A DNA stretch of 64,000 bases from Pseudomonas sp. WJP1 (GTDB lineage: Bacteria > Pseudomonadota > Gammaproteobacteria > Pseudomonadales > Pseudomonadaceae), in contig NZ_CP110128.1 of assembly GCF_028471945.1 (NCBI RefSeq), positions 4,700,501 through 4,764,500 of the forward strand, written 5' to 3'. Under the pieces are notes generated by a model, which was not told the DNA's origin, ran no database searches, and saw only the letters and a program-made list of their open reading frames with translations. Position numbers and translations under genes: made by a program. Positions 8,525 to 17,744 of this stretch are shown here, piece by piece (within the stretch, counting starts at the first letter, position 1; every line of letters begins with the position of its first letter).

Positions 8525-9409
8525 ATGCGCATTGTGCTGTTATGCCTGATCAGCCTGCTGGCTGCGTGCCAATCCCACTCCGTATCGCCGCCCCCGGCAG
8601 TGATTTCTCCGCAAGGCCGCGATCATGCCGACCTGGGCGTGATCCGCGAGCTCGCCAGCGGGCGCACCCTGACCCCGAAAGAGCTGGTAGAGCGCCTGGC
8701 CGTTGCGCCGCGGGTGCTGGTCGGCGAGCAACACGACAATCCCGATCACCATGCCTTGCAACTGTGGCTGCTGCGCCAGCTGGCGGCGCAACGTCCGCAA
8801 GGCAGCCTGCTGATGGAAATGCTCAACCCCGACCAACAGGCAAGCGTCGATGCAGCCCAGGCCGCCAGCCGGGCCGGCCAACCGCCGGCCGACCCGTATC
8901 AGGCACTGTCCTGGCAAGCCAATTGGGATTGGGGTGTCTACGGCGCACTGATGACCTACGCCCTGCGCCAACCCTACCCGCTGCTGTCGGCCAACCTGGA
9001 CCGGGCGCAGATCATGCAAATCTACAAACAGCGGCCGACGCTGAGCGGCGAAGCGTCCACCACCCAACAGGTGCAGGCGACATTGCTGGACGACATCCGC
9101 GAGTCCCATTGCGGCTTGCTGCCTGAAGCGCAAATGCCGGCGATGCTCGCAGTGCAGCAACAGCGTGACCGGCGCATGGCCGAGCGCCTGCTGGCGGCGC
9201 CGACGCCTGCGCTGTTGCTGGCCGGGGCGTTCCATGTGCGCAAGGATCTGGGGGTGCCGCTGCACCTGCAAGACCTGGGTGCAGGTGAAGGCAATGCGGT
9301 GCTGGTGTTGGCTGAAGTGGGCAAGACCGTGAGCGCCGAAAGCGTGGATTACGTGTGGTATACCGCAAAGCAGCCGGAGCAGGATCATTGCGCGACATTT
9401 GGTCGTTAA
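8525..9409 (+). CDS. ChaN-family (heme-binding) lipoprotein
   Basis: The 294-residue protein has a lipoprotein signal with lipobox LLAAC (mature Cys15). The body has ChaN-domain segments VGEQHDNPDHHALQLWLL and LLAGAFHVRKDLGVP, whose His and Glu residues belong to the EreA/ChaN fold. The Campylobacter ChaN homologue binds two stacked hemes. Placement directly after hmuTUV supports a role in heme or iron acquisition at the membrane. A GAGG-type site (AAGAGGAAAACCG) precedes the ATG. A long inverted repeat follows and may stabilise or end the transcript. Confidence 0.85.
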   Translation: MRIVLLCLISLLAACQSHSVSPPPAVISPQGRDHADLGVIRELASGRTLTPKELVERLAVAPRVLVGEQHDNPDHHALQLWLLRQLAAQRPQGSLLMEMLNPDQQASVDAAQAASRAGQPPADPYQALSWQANWDWGVYGALMTYALRQPYPLLSANLDRAQIMQIYKQRPTLSGEASTTQQVQATLLDDIRESHCGLLPEAQMPAMLAVQQQRDRRMAERLLAAPTPALLLAGAFHVRKDLGVPLHLQDLGAGEGNAVLVLAEVGKTVSAESVDYVWYTAKQPEQDHCATFGR

Positions 9410-9417
9410 ACAGCAAA

Positions 9418-9487
9418 AGATCGCAGCCTGCGGCAGCTCCTACAGATTTACCCGATTACCTGTAGGAGCTGCCGCAGGCTGCGATCT
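9418..9487. repeat. REP-type inverted pair, AGATCGCAGCCTGCGGCAGC family
   Basis: Two 28-base arms (AGATCGCAGCCTGCGGCAGC continuing CTCCTACAG) are perfect inverted copies around a 14-base centre. It lies between the convergent ChaN and cytochrome c genes, where it may also act as a bidirectional terminator. Confidence 0.8.
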
Positions 9488-9495
9488 CTTGAACT

Positions 9496-9876
9496 TCAAG
9501 GTGTCGGAAAAGTCTCTATGTAAGCCAACAAATCATCGATCTTCTCCTGATCGCTGATCCCCCAGAAAATCATCCGCGTGCCCGACACCACCGCTTTCGG
9601 GTCTTCGATGTAAGCCGCCAGTTTTTCCCGGGTCCAGACAATGCCCGATGACTTCATCGCGTCGGAGTACTGATAGTCCGTGGTGCTCCCGGCAACCCGT
9701 CCGACGACACCGTTGAGTTGCGGACCAAAAAACGCCCGCGCCGACTCGCCGATCTGATGGCAGCCGCCGCACACCCGCTTGAACAGTTTGCCGCCCGCCT
9801 CGGCATCACCCTGCGCGCTCGCCTGCGTGGCGAAGCCGAGGGTCAGTACGAGGGTCATCACGGCCGCTTTGTTCAT
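9496..9876 (-). CDS. Periplasmic class I cytochrome c
   Basis: The 126-residue protein has a Sec signal peptide (residues 1-22, cut after ASA), one heme-binding CGGCH at 36-40 and an axial Met102 in GTRMIFWGI. The pattern is that of mitochondrial-type small c cytochromes that shuttle electrons in the periplasm. The start is the internal ATG at 9876 because it opens the signal peptide and has GGAA-type purines before it; the frame stays open 13 codons further. No oxidase or dehydrogenase partner is adjacent. Confidence 0.88.
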   Translation of the reverse strand: MNKAAVMTLVLTLGFATQASAQGDAEAGGKLFKRVCGGCHQIGESARAFFGPQLNGVVGRVAGSTTDYQYSDAMKSSGIVWTREKLAAYIEDPKAVVSGTRMIFWGISDQEKIDDLLAYIETFPTP

Positions 9877-10069
9877 TTCCAGCTTCCAGCCTGCAGCGAA
9901 AAAAATGGCCGCCATTTGAGCATGACCAGGGCCCCAAACCGAAGCTTTTCAGACGCACGAGGCCCGAGCCTGCCGTCCATCCCGCCAACCGACGCCCCGC
10001 TTTCGCCCGCCTAGACTAGCTACTCACATCGTGCGTGGCACGCCCACACCAACAGACGGAGGCTCAATC

Positions 10070-10819
10070 ATGAAAATTGTCGTCATCGGCGGTACCGGCT
10101 TGATCGGAACACAATTGTGCAAACTCCTGCGCGAAGGTGGCCATGATGTGGTGCCCGCCACGCCGAGTACCGGGGTCAACGCCGTCACCGGGGAAGGATT
10201 GCAGGCCGCCCTGCAAGGCGCCGAGGTGGTGGTCGACGTCGCCAACTCACCCTCGTTCGAAGATGCCGCCGTGCTCGAATTCTTCGAAAAATCCGGGCGC
10301 AACCTGGCCGCCGCCGAGAAGGCCGCCGGGGTCAAGCATCACGTTGCGCTTTCGGTAGTGGGCACGGAGCGGATGCTCGAAAGCGGCTACTTTCGCGCCA
10401 AGATGGCCCAGGAGGAATTGATCAAGAACGCCGGTGTGCCCTACTCGATCCTGCGCGCCACGCAGTTTTTCGAATTCATTGGTGCCATTGTCCAATACAG
10501 CATGCAAGGCGACAGCGCTCGCCTGACCTCGGCCGCCCTGCAGCCGATTGCCTCGGCCGATGTCGCCGCGGCACTGGCCAAAATTGCCGTGGCGCCGCCC
10601 ACTGGCAAGACCGAGGAAGTCGCCGGTCCCGACAAGCAACCGCTAGTGTCATTTGCCAAAACCTATCTGCAACACAGCGGCGATTTGCGCGAAGTGATCA
10701 CCGACGATAGCGCCGGATACTACGGCGCGATTATCAATGACCAGTCGCTGACACCCGGTGCCAATCCGCTCCTCGGCAAGATTCACTTCGATCAGTGGCT
10801 CAAGAGCACCAGCGCCTAG
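10070..10819 (+). CDS. NAD(P)-binding NmrA/SDR-like protein
   Basis: The 249-residue protein begins with MKIVVIGGTGLIGTQL, whose GGTGLIG at 7-13 is an atypical-SDR Rossmann motif. It lacks the YxxxK catalytic pair and resembles NmrA-like proteins that bind NAD(P) as redox sensors or act on small quinones. A GGAGG site lies directly before this ATG, which rules out the upstream GTG. It is followed after 39 bases by a secreted cupin gene on the same strand. Substrate unknown. Confidence 0.82.
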   Translation: MKIVVIGGTGLIGTQLCKLLREGGHDVVPATPSTGVNAVTGEGLQAALQGAEVVVDVANSPSFEDAAVLEFFEKSGRNLAAAEKAAGVKHHVALSVVGTERMLESGYFRAKMAQEELIKNAGVPYSILRATQFFEFIGAIVQYSMQGDSARLTSAALQPIASADVAAALAKIAVAPPTGKTEEVAGPDKQPLVSFAKTYLQHSGDLREVITDDSAGYYGAIINDQSLTPGANPLLGKIHFDQWLKSTSA

Positions 10820-10858
10820 CAGTCAGCACTAACCCGCCAACTTCATCAGGAGCGTCCC

Positions 10859-11260
10859 ATGCGAACCCACGTTCTCCTCGCCCTGCTTGCACTGTCCACC
10901 CTGCCGGCCCGGGTCCTGGCCGCCGACGCGCCGCCCCCGGACGTCAAGGAAGTGTCGGTCACCGCCCTTCCCGATTACCCCGGCAAGGAAGTGTTGATGC
11001 TCACCGTCGAGTACCCACCGGGCGGTGCCGACCCGGTCCATCGGCATGACGCCCACGGCTTCGTCTATGTGCTCGAAGGCTCCGTCGTCATGGGGGTCAA
11101 GGGTGGCAAGGAAGTCACGCTGACGCCGGGGCAAAGCTTCCACGAAGGTCCCAATGACATCCACACGGTGGGCCGCAATGCCAGCAAGGACAAGCCGGCC
11201 AAATTTGTCGTATTCCTGTTGAAGGAGCAGGGCAAGCCGCCGGTCATTCCGGTCGATTGA
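10859..11260 (+). CDS. Exported cupin-domain protein
   Basis: The 133-residue protein has a signal peptide (residues 1-21, ending VLA) and one cupin barrel. The first cupin motif is PVHRHDAHGFVYVLEGSV, with His, His and Glu metal ligands; the second is PGQSFHEGPNDIHTVGRN. It is probably a small periplasmic metal-dependent enzyme or sensor of unknown substrate. AGGAG precedes the ATG. It may be co-transcribed with the NmrA-like gene, and a strong terminator follows. Confidence 0.82.
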   Translation: MRTHVLLALLALSTLPARVLAADAPPPDVKEVSVTALPDYPGKEVLMLTVEYPPGGADPVHRHDAHGFVYVLEGSVVMGVKGGKEVTLTPGQSFHEGPNDIHTVGRNASKDKPAKFVVFLLKEQGKPPVIPVD

Positions 11261-11270
11261 TTTCATGCAA

Positions 11271-11306
11271 AAAAATCCGGAGCCCTGTGAAGGGGTCCGG
11301 ATTTTT
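11271..11306. terminator. Bidirectional rho-independent terminator
   Basis: AAAAATCCGGAGCCC and GGGGTCCGGATTTTT form a long stem around a short loop, with A and T runs on both sides. It separates the convergent cupin and SDR genes. Confidence 0.88.
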
Positions 11307-11317
11307 ATGCTCTGCAA

Positions 11318-12148
11318 TCAGTCGTTGAAATCGGTAGACAGTGCCAGCTCGTTCCACTGCGCCAATTCCTGGGCGACAAAGCGGTTCTTCGCTTCGATGC
11401 GCGCGATGGTATCGCTGCCCAGTGCCAGTCGTTGTGGCGGCTTCGGCGCATTGACCAGGGCCAGCATGGCCTCGGCGAACTTCACCGGATCGCCCGGCTG
11501 GGCATGGTTGGCGGCTTCGGCGTGCTTGCGCATGGCGCCCACGGTTTCATCGTAGTCCGGCAGTTCCAGCGCGGTCTTCACCAGCGACTGCTCGTCGAGG
11601 AAGTCCGTGCGGAAGAAGCCCGGCTCGACCACCGTGGCGTGTATCCCCAGCGGCGCCAGTTCCTGGTGCAGCGCTTCGGTAATGCCTTCTACCGCAAACT
11701 TGGTGGAACCGTAGACCCCCCAGCCCATGTAGGCCTGGTAGCCGCCGATGGAAGAAATGTTGATCACATGCCCGCTGCGTTGACGACGCATGTGCGGCAG
11801 CACCGCCCGGGTCACGTTGAGTACGCCGAAGACGTTGGTGGCGAACAGACGCTCGGTCTCGCTGGCGCTGGTTTCCTCTACCGCCCCCAACACGCCGAAC
11901 CCGGCATTGTTGATGAGTACATCGATGCGGCCGAAACGCTTGATGCCTTCTGCCACGGCCTGATGCGCTTGCTCCTCGCGGGTCACGTCCAGGCGCACGG
12001 CCAGCAGGTTGGGATGGTCGCCGAGCCTGGCGATTATTTCTTCGGGTTTACGGGCCGTGGCAATCACCGCGTCGCCGGCACGCAGAGCACGTTCTGCGAT
12101 GAGAGTACCAAAACCACGGGAAGCCCCAGTAATGAACCAAGTACGCAT
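11318..12148 (-). CDS. Classical short-chain dehydrogenase/reductase
   Basis: The 276-residue protein has the cofactor motif TGASRGFG at 7-14, NNAG at about 80-83, catalytic Ser132/133 and Y146xxxK150, so it is a functional classical SDR. Arg at the TGASRG position favours NADP(H). The start is the ATG with a GGAGGAG site before it, 21 codons inside the longest frame. It is divergent from a LysR gene that probably controls it. Substrate unknown; similar proteins are often annotated as oxidoreductases for aldehydes, ketones or sugars. Confidence 0.87.
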   Translation of the reverse strand: MRTWFITGASRGFGTLIAERALRAGDAVIATARKPEEIIARLGDHPNLLAVRLDVTREEQAHQAVAEGIKRFGRIDVLINNAGFGVLGAVEETSASETERLFATNVFGVLNVTRAVLPHMRRQRSGHVINISSIGGYQAYMGWGVYGSTKFAVEGITEALHQELAPLGIHATVVEPGFFRTDFLDEQSLVKTALELPDYDETVGAMRKHAEAANHAQPGDPVKFAEAMLALVNAPKPPQRLALGSDTIARIEAKNRFVAQELAQWNELALSTDFND

Positions 12149-12260
12149 TTCAACTCCTCCTGTCAGCGACCCGAGCGTTATTGCCGGGCCTTCTCGATGA
12201 GTTGACGCCACTTTAAAACTGCCTTACTGATGTGATAACCCCAGTAATTTTGCATGACTT

Positions 12261-12277
12261 TGTGAAAGGTATTCACA
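12261..12277. promoter_or_regulatory. Candidate operator TGTGAA-N5-TTCACA at the LysR start
   Basis: A perfect palindrome with 6-base arms and a 5-base centre ends one base before the LysR ATG at 12279. It also fits the T-N11-A scheme of LysR sites. Its position suggests autoregulation and control of the divergent SDR gene. Confidence 0.4.
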
Positions 12278-12278
12278 T

Positions 12279-13184
12279 ATGAAAGTGCCTTCGGCAGCTG
12301 ACCTTTCGACCTTCCTGTGCGTGGCCACTCACCTGAATTTCAGCCGGGCAGCGGTGGAACTGGGGTTGACGCCTTCTGCGCTGAGCCATGCGGTGCGCAC
12401 CCTGGAGAACCGACTCGGGGTCAGGCTGTTCAATCGCACCACCCGCAGCGTCGGCCTGACCGAAGCCGGCGAGCGCCTCTTTGCCCGGCTCAAACCGGCC
12501 TTTCGCGATATCGACGATGCCCTGGAAGACCTGAACCATTATCGCGACAAACCCTCGGGCAACCTGAGAATCACCGCGGGTCGCCAGGCCGCCGAACTGG
12601 TGCTGCTGCCAATGGCCAGCAGGTTCCTCGAAGCCTACCCGGACGTGAAACTTGAGATCGTGACGGACGACGCGCTGGTCGATGTGGTGGCGCAGGGTTT
12701 TGACGCCGGCGTGCGCTTCGGCGTTCGGTTGGAGGCGGACATGGTCTCCCTGCCGATTGGCAGTTTCATGCGCTCCGTGGTCGTGGGTTCAACGGCGTTT
12801 TTCCGCAAACATCCCGTTCCGCAAAAACCCGAGGACTTGCATGGCCTGCCGTGCATCCGCCATCGTTTCCCCAGTGGCGCGTTGTATCGCTGGGAGTTCG
12901 AACGGGGTGGGATCGCCCAGGAAATCGAGATAGACGGCCCACTGACCCTGGGCGACGTCAGCCTGATGGTCGGCCCGGCGTTGCAAGGGGTGGGCCTTGC
13001 CTACATCTTCGAAGACATGGTCAAGGCGCAGATTGCCGACGGCAGCCTGATCCAGGTGCTGGGCGACTGGTGTCCCTACTACCCCGGCCTGCATCTGTAC
13101 TACCCAAGCCGAAGGCATGTGCCGGCAACGCTCAAGGCGTTCATCGAATTTGCCCGAGCGGCTCGGGAGGTCGGTTCACGATAG
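12279..13184 (+). CDS. LysR-family transcriptional regulator
   Basis: The 301-residue protein has an N-terminal winged HTH (residues 5-64; HLNFSRAAVELGLTPSALSH is the recognition region) followed by a LysR substrate-binding domain. Divergent arrangement with the SDR gene, 130 bases apart, suggests that it controls that gene and itself. The HTH and the QP-like segment resemble PA-type regulators of small-molecule stress genes, but the effector cannot be read. Confidence 0.88.
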   Translation: MKVPSAADLSTFLCVATHLNFSRAAVELGLTPSALSHAVRTLENRLGVRLFNRTTRSVGLTEAGERLFARLKPAFRDIDDALEDLNHYRDKPSGNLRITAGRQAAELVLLPMASRFLEAYPDVKLEIVTDDALVDVVAQGFDAGVRFGVRLEADMVSLPIGSFMRSVVVGSTAFFRKHPVPQKPEDLHGLPCIRHRFPSGALYRWEFERGGIAQEIEIDGPLTLGDVSLMVGPALQGVGLAYIFEDMVKAQIADGSLIQVLGDWCPYYPGLHLYYPSRRHVPATLKAFIEFARAAREVGSR

Positions 13185-13196
13185 CGTTTTTGGACC

Positions 13197-13282
13197 TGTA
13201 GGAGCCAGGCTTGCCGGCGAAGGCGTCCGAAAGACCAGTGCAAAGTCCAAGGCCGCCTTCGCGGGCAAGCCTCGCTCCTACA
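13197..13282. repeat. REP-like inverted pair, TGTAGGAGCCAGGCTTGCCGGC family
   Basis: Left arm TGTAGGAGCCAGGCTTGCCG and right arm CGGGCAAGCCTCGCTCCTAC are imperfect inverted copies around a 37-base centre. The same family occurs at 45168. Confidence 0.72.
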
Positions 13283-13320
13283 AGGAGATCGGGTACAACC
13301 GCCCCCAACCAATAAGGCGA

Positions 13321-14040
13321 TCAGGCCTTGAGATAGTCCAGCGTCTGCGCCGTGGTCCACAGCGCATTGGCGATGTAGCGGTAATTGATCAGCGCAGCCA
13401 GGTAACCATCGCCTTCAGGCGTGCTCGGCCCGGCGGTGGCGTCGCGGACCACGGCCACTTCAAAGCCCTGCTCCAGCAACTCACGCAGGTGCGACTCGAC
13501 ACACAGGTTCGCCGCCATGCCCGCCAGGATGACCTGCGAAACGCCGTGCTTGCGCAGTTGCAGCGCCAGGTCATTGGTTTCAGGACCATACACCTTGTGC
13601 GGCGAAGCGATGATGGTCTTGCCGTCGAGGATGTACGGCTTGAACTCGGGCATGAAGTCGGCACCGGAGTTTTCGAAACCGTCGAGGGTCAGCGGTCCCT
13701 TGCGATCGAACATGCAGATGCTGTGCATGACCTTTTCCAGCGGCCCGCCGAAATCCCATTGGTGGTCGCACGGGTAGTAGTAATGTGGGGAAACGGCGAC
13801 GGTGATGCCCGCGCCCTTGGCAGCGGCAAACAACTGCCCGAGGTGGTTGACCACGTCGTGCTCGACGACACTCTTGCCGAACACGCTCCAGCTCACGCCC
13901 TCGGGGCTGAGGAAGTCGATCTGCGGGTCGATGACCACCAGCGCAGCGCGGGACAGGTCGAGCTTCATGCCCGGGTCCGGCAGCGCTGGCTCTGCCGGGT
14001 CAGCGTACGGCGGGACGGTGCGGCTCGAATCGTTACTCAT
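13321..14040 (-). CDS. Isochorismatase-like cysteine hydrolase
   Basis: The 239-residue protein has the family triad: Asp in ALVVIDPQIDF, a Lys in the middle segment, and Cys in GMAANLCVESHLRELLEQGF. Such enzymes hydrolyse amides, carbamates or vinyl ethers. The start is the ATG at 14040 behind CGGAG. It is divergent from an AraC-type regulator, 155 bases apart, which likely controls it. Length is slightly above nicotinamidases because of an N-terminal extension of about 25 residues. Confidence 0.84.
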   Translation of the reverse strand: MSNDSSRTVPPYADPAEPALPDPGMKLDLSRAALVVIDPQIDFLSPEGVSWSVFGKSVVEHDVVNHLGQLFAAAKGAGITVAVSPHYYYPCDHQWDFGGPLEKVMHSICMFDRKGPLTLDGFENSGADFMPEFKPYILDGKTIIASPHKVYGPETNDLALQLRKHGVSQVILAGMAANLCVESHLRELLEQGFEVAVVRDATAGPSTPEGDGYLAALINYRYIANALWTTAQTLDYLKA

Positions 14041-14195
14041 GGCAAAAGACTCCGGTGGTGGACGAGAAAATCGCGCTGCGCCATGGCGCCAACAAGGGCT
14101 GTTGTCTACCATCGGCGGCGAGAACTACATCCTACGGCCGCGCCCTGCTGCACTTTTGCCAGGACGTACAGCGTCTTTACCCGGGCGTCTCTAAC

Positions 14196-15080
14196 ATGGA
14201 TATCCTTTCCGAATTTTTCGAGCGCACCCACCTGCAGGGCCGGCTGTTTTTTGCCGGCATAGTGGATGGCACCCTGGTACTCGACAAGCCGCCGGGCATG
14301 GCGTTCATCCATGTGATCAGTCGCGGCGGCATCGACATGGTGCAGCCGGGGCTGCCGAAAATCGCGATCAGCGAACCCAGCGTGCTGTTTTGCCCCAGCA
14401 GTTGTCGCTACCAGTTGCGCTCAAGTTCGGTCGAGGGCGCCGAACTGATCTGCGCTTCGTTCCGGTTCGGACGCAATGCCCTGCAGCCCTTCCCGCTCGG
14501 GCTCAAGGAGACGCTGGTATTTCCGTTCCTGGCGCTGGAAAACCTTGCTCCGCTGATCGGCAACCTGGTCGGCGAATTCCACGGCCAGGCCCCCGGCCGG
14601 ACCAAGGCGCTGAACCTGCTGCTCGAATACCTTTTCGTCCTGCTGGTGCGGCGTTCGGTCATGGAGGGAAAGATATCCAGCGGCTTGCTGTATGCCCTTC
14701 AGGACGGCCGCCTCGGGGCGGTGTTCAACCGGATTCACCAGGAGCCCGAAACGCTCTGGACCGTCGAGAAGCTGGCCCACCTCGCGAACATGTCCCGGTC
14801 CAGGTTCTCGGCATGTTTTACCCGGATCATGGACATTTCGCCGATGGGCTACGTCACCGCCTGGCGCATGAAACTGGCCCAGGACCTGTTGCGCGACGGG
14901 GTGCAGATCAAGGTGATTGCCGCGACGGTCGGCTACAGCTCGCAAGCCTCGTTTTCCCGAACCTTCCTCAATGTGGTGGGTTTGCCGCCGGCCGAATGGC
15001 TCAAGCGCGATGGCTGTGAAACAGGCAAAGACGTGCCGCCGCTGACGGCGCGGGTCATACAATCTGCTGAAAATTTTTAA
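14196..15080 (+). CDS. AraC-family transcriptional regulator
   Basis: The 294-residue protein has an N-terminal cupin-type sensing domain (MDILSEFFERTHLQGRLFFA onward, PF12852-like) and a C-terminal pair of AraC helix-turn-helix motifs (LANMSRSRFSACFTR, and VGYSSQASFSRTF with PAEW). I chose the ATG at 14196 because the 47 codons upstream have no protein-like character. It is divergent from the cysteine hydrolase, and the NIPSNAP gene follows after 16 bases, so it may regulate both. Confidence 0.84.
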   Translation: MDILSEFFERTHLQGRLFFAGIVDGTLVLDKPPGMAFIHVISRGGIDMVQPGLPKIAISEPSVLFCPSSCRYQLRSSSVEGAELICASFRFGRNALQPFPLGLKETLVFPFLALENLAPLIGNLVGEFHGQAPGRTKALNLLLEYLFVLLVRRSVMEGKISSGLLYALQDGRLGAVFNRIHQEPETLWTVEKLAHLANMSRSRFSACFTRIMDISPMGYVTAWRMKLAQDLLRDGVQIKVIAATVGYSSQASFSRTFLNVVGLPPAEWLKRDGCETGKDVPPLTARVIQSAENF

Positions 15081-15096
15081 CCCGGAGAGAGAACCG

Positions 15097-15414
15097 ATGA
15101 TCACGTGCTACCTGAAATACGTTATCGACCCCTACCAGCTCGAGGCCTTCGAGCATTACGGCAAACTGTGGATTCCCCTGGTGGAAAAATTCGGCGGCCA
15201 GCATCACGGCTATTTCCTGCCGTCCGAAGGCGCCAACAACATCGCCATGGCGATGTTCACCTTTCCAAGCCTGGCGGCCTACGAAAGTTACCGCCAACAA
15301 TCGATGAGCGACCCAGAGTGCATTGCCGCCTTCAAACTCGCCGAAGATAAAAAGTTCATCCTCAGCTATGAGCGGAGCTTTTTGCGGCCGGTGTTTGGCG
15401 ACCGGGATCGCTGA
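15097..15414 (+). CDS. NIPSNAP-family protein
   Basis: The 105-residue protein begins MITCYLKYVIDPYQLEAFE, and YGKLWIPLVEKFGGQHHGYF follows, typical of NIPSNAP ferredoxin-like barrels. The function of bacterial members is poorly defined; some act on small carbonyl compounds. A GGAGAGAG site precedes the ATG, and it lies 16 bases after the AraC gene, so it is probably in the same transcript. Confidence 0.83.
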   Translation: MITCYLKYVIDPYQLEAFEHYGKLWIPLVEKFGGQHHGYFLPSEGANNIAMAMFTFPSLAAYESYRQQSMSDPECIAAFKLAEDKKFILSYERSFLRPVFGDRDR

Positions 15415-15415
15415 T

Positions 15416-15874
15416 TCAGTCTTGGCGCAGATCCAGGCAATAGGTGTAGTAGCCCGGATCGCGCACATAGCCCAGCGACTCATACAGGCGCTGGGCACTG
15501 AAGTTGTCGGTGGCGGTTTCCAGGGTCATGCCCTTGGCGCCCATCAACCGCGCAAAGTCACGTGCGGTGTTCATCAGCAGTGTGCCAACGCCTTTGCCTC
15601 GGGCGGCGGGCGTGGTGAACAGGTCGCCGAGCAGCCAGGTGCGGTGCGCGTCGATGGAGGAAAAGGTCGGGAACATCTGCACGAAACCCAGCGCCTGACC
15701 GTTGGCGTCCTCGGCGAAGAAGATCACCGACTCGTCGCGAGCGATGCGTTCGGCGATGAAGTGGCGGGACTGGGGCAGGTTCGACGGCTGGCCGTAGAAA
15801 CCACGATAGGCGTCGAATAATGGGGCGATGATGTCGATGTGGGAGGCGTCGGCGCGCAGGGCCAGGATAGCCAT
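15416..15874 (-). CDS. GNAT-family N-acetyltransferase
   Basis: The 152-residue protein has the acetyl-CoA binding signature in ARGKGVGTLLMNTARDFA and a following LETATDNFSAQRLYESLGY segment, the usual motif A and motif B of GNAT enzymes. The start ATG at 15874 has GGAG before it. Its stop is only 1 base from the stop of the convergent NIPSNAP gene. The acyl acceptor cannot be predicted. Confidence 0.85.
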   Translation of the reverse strand: MAILALRADASHIDIIAPLFDAYRGFYGQPSNLPQSRHFIAERIARDESVIFFAEDANGQALGFVQMFPTFSSIDAHRTWLLGDLFTTPAARGKGVGTLLMNTARDFARLMGAKGMTLETATDNFSAQRLYESLGYVRDPGYYTYCLDLRQD

Positions 15875-15952
15875 GAGGGTGCTCCATTGCGGTCTCAAGG
15901 ATTTACAGCCTAGCAACAGCAACGAAAAAAATCCTCACATCACCGTCCCCCC

Positions 15953-16042
15953 TGTGGGAGCGAGCCTGCTCGCGTTAGCGGACTTTCAGTCAACATCACT
16001 GTTGAATCTGAAGGCCTCATCGCCAGCAGGCTGGCTCCCACA
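15953..16042. repeat. REP-like inverted pair (REPIN)
   Basis: TGTGGGAGCGAGCCTGCTCGCG and CGCCAGCAGGCTGGCTCCCA are imperfect inverted arms. The centre contains TCAGTCAACATCA, shared with the pairs at 24743, 55302 and 61675. Confidence 0.78.
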
Positions 16043-16053
16043 TTGGATCGCGA

Positions 16054-17742
16054 TCAGACCCGTACGTTACGCCCCGGCAAGGTCGTGCGCTGGCTGTTCT
16101 CCCAGTTCTCCACCAGCCCCACCGGCACATCCGACGCCGGCAACATCTTCACCCCGCGAACCAGGTCCGAAGCCCGCTCGGCGAGCATGATGGTCGGCGC
16201 ATTGAGGTTGCCGTTCGGTTCGGTCGGGAACACCGAAGAGTCGATCACCCGCAACCCCTGGATGCCATGCACCCGCAGCTCGGAATCCACCACCGCCATG
16301 TCGTCCTCGCCCATGCGGCACGAGCCACAGGGGTGGTAAGTGCTTTCGAGGTTGTCACGGACAAAGGCATCGAGGTCTTCATCGCTGGTCACCAGCGCGC
16401 CAGGGGCGATTTCGCCGTCGCGGAAACGGTCCATCGCCTTCTGCCCGATGATCTCCCGGGTCAGGCGGATGCAACGGCGGAAGCCTTCGCGGTCCTCCTC
16501 GCGCTCCAGGTAGTTGAAGCGGATTTCCGGGTGCTCGTACGGATCGGCCGAACGCACCCGCACATAACCACGGCTTTTCGGTTTGTTCGGGCCCGTGAGC
16601 ACCATGAAACCGTGGCCCTTGATCGGCTTGTTGCCGTCGTAGCGCATCGCGGCCGGCAGGAAGTGGAACTGAATGTCCGGCCAGCGCAGGCCCTTCTCGG
16701 AGCGGATGAAACCACCGGCCTCGAAGTGGTTGGTGGCGCCCAGGCCGTCCTTGAACAGCAGCCAGCGCAAGCCGATCATCAGTTTGCTCAGCGGGTCCAT
16801 CTTGCTGTTGAGCGTCACCGGCTCCTTGCAGCCGAACTGAATGTACACCTCGGCGTGATCCTGCAGGTTCTCCCCTACCCCCGGCAGGTCGTGGCGCACG
16901 TTGATCCCGGCCTTGCGCAGGACTTCGGCCGGGCCGATACCGGAGCGTTGCAGCAGGTGCGGCGAACCAATCGGCCCGGACGAGATGAGTACTTCGCGGT
17001 TGCAGTACACCTGGTGGGTCTGGCCGCCGTGGTCATACATGACCCCGACCGTACGCTTGCCTTCGAGGATGACCTGCCGCGTCATCGCATGGGTGATCAC
17101 CGTCAAGTTCGGACGGCCCATGGCTGGACGCAGGTACGCATTGGCGGTGGAACAGCGCACGCCATTCTTCACAGTCATGTGCATCGCGCCGAAACCTTCC
17201 TGCATGTAGCCGTTGCAGTCTTCGGTCTTGATGTAGCCCGCCTCCGCGCCGGCTTCGACCCAGGCCCCGTACAACGGGTTTTTCATGTGGTTGCCGTTGG
17301 TGGTGTGCAGCGGTCCGGTCTGCCCGCGATAGCTGTCGCCACCGGACTCGTAGCTTTCGGCACGCTTGAAGTACGGCAGGCAGTTCTTGTAACCCCAGCC
17401 CTGGGCACCTAGGGATTCCCATTCGTCGAAATCCAGGGCATGGCCGCGGATATACACCAGGCCATTGATCGACGACGAACCACCCAGCACCTTGCCCCGT
17501 GGGCAATGAATGCGCCGGCCGTTGAGGTAGGTTTCCGGCTCGGTTTCGTAGCGCCAGTTGTACTTCTTGGTGTTCATCGGGATCGAGAACGCGCTGGGCA
17601 TCTGGATGATCACGCTCTTGTCGCTGCCGCCGAATTCCAGGACCAGCACCGAGGTGGCCGGGTCCTCGCTCAGGCGGTTGGCCAACACACAACCTGCCGA
17701 GCCTGCGCCAATGATGATGTAGTCGTATTTTTGCGTGGTCAT
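16054..17742 (-). CDS. GMC-family alcohol dehydrogenase, BetA-like
   Basis: The 562-residue flavoprotein has an FAD motif GAGSAG near residues 12-17, GMC signature 1 ([20 protein letters not shown]), signature 2 ([15 protein letters not shown]) and the catalytic His in [10 protein letters not shown] near residue 470. Overall it is close to choline dehydrogenase BetA. It would oxidise an alcohol to an aldehyde and pass electrons to the respiratory chain. It is the last gene of a minus-strand operon, 2 bases after an NCS1 transporter, behind aldehyde dehydrogenase and ureohydrolase genes. No betI, betB or choline transporter is adjacent, so the substrate is probably another amino or guanidino alcohol. 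Confidence 0.85.
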   Translation of the reverse strand: MTTQKYDYIIIGAGSAGCVLANRLSEDPATSVLVLEFGGSDKSVIIQMPSAFSIPMNTKKYNWRYETEPETYLNGRRIHCPRGKVLGGSSSINGLVYIRGHALDFDEWESLGAQGWGYKNCLPYFKRAESYESGGDSYRGQTGPLHTTNGNHMKNPLYGAWVEAGAEAGYIKTEDCNGYMQEGFGAMHMTVKNGVRCSTANAYLRPAMGRPNLTVITHAMTRQVILEGKRTVGVMYDHGGQTHQVYCNREVLISSGPIGSPHLLQRSGIGPAEVLRKAGINVRHDLPGVGENLQDHAEVYIQFGCKEPVTLNSKMDPLSKLMIGLRWLLFKDGLGATNHFEAGGFIRSEKGLRWPDIQFHFLPAAMRYDGNKPIKGHGFMVLTGPNKPKSRGYVRVRSADPYEHPEIRFNYLEREEDREGFRRCIRLTREIIGQKAMDRFRDGEIAPGALVTSDEDLDAFVRDNLESTYHPCGSCRMGEDDMAVVDSELRVHGIQGLRVIDSSVFPTEPNGNLNAPTIMLAERASDLVRGVKMLPASDVPVGLVENWENSQRTTLPGRNVRV

Positions 17743-17744
17743 GG

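Noticed and set aside
16054..17742. Calling the GMC gene betA of a choline-to-betaine operon
   Set aside because: No betI, betB pair or choline transporter is adjacent. The operon holds a ureohydrolase and an NCS1 transporter, so a different alcohol is more likely.
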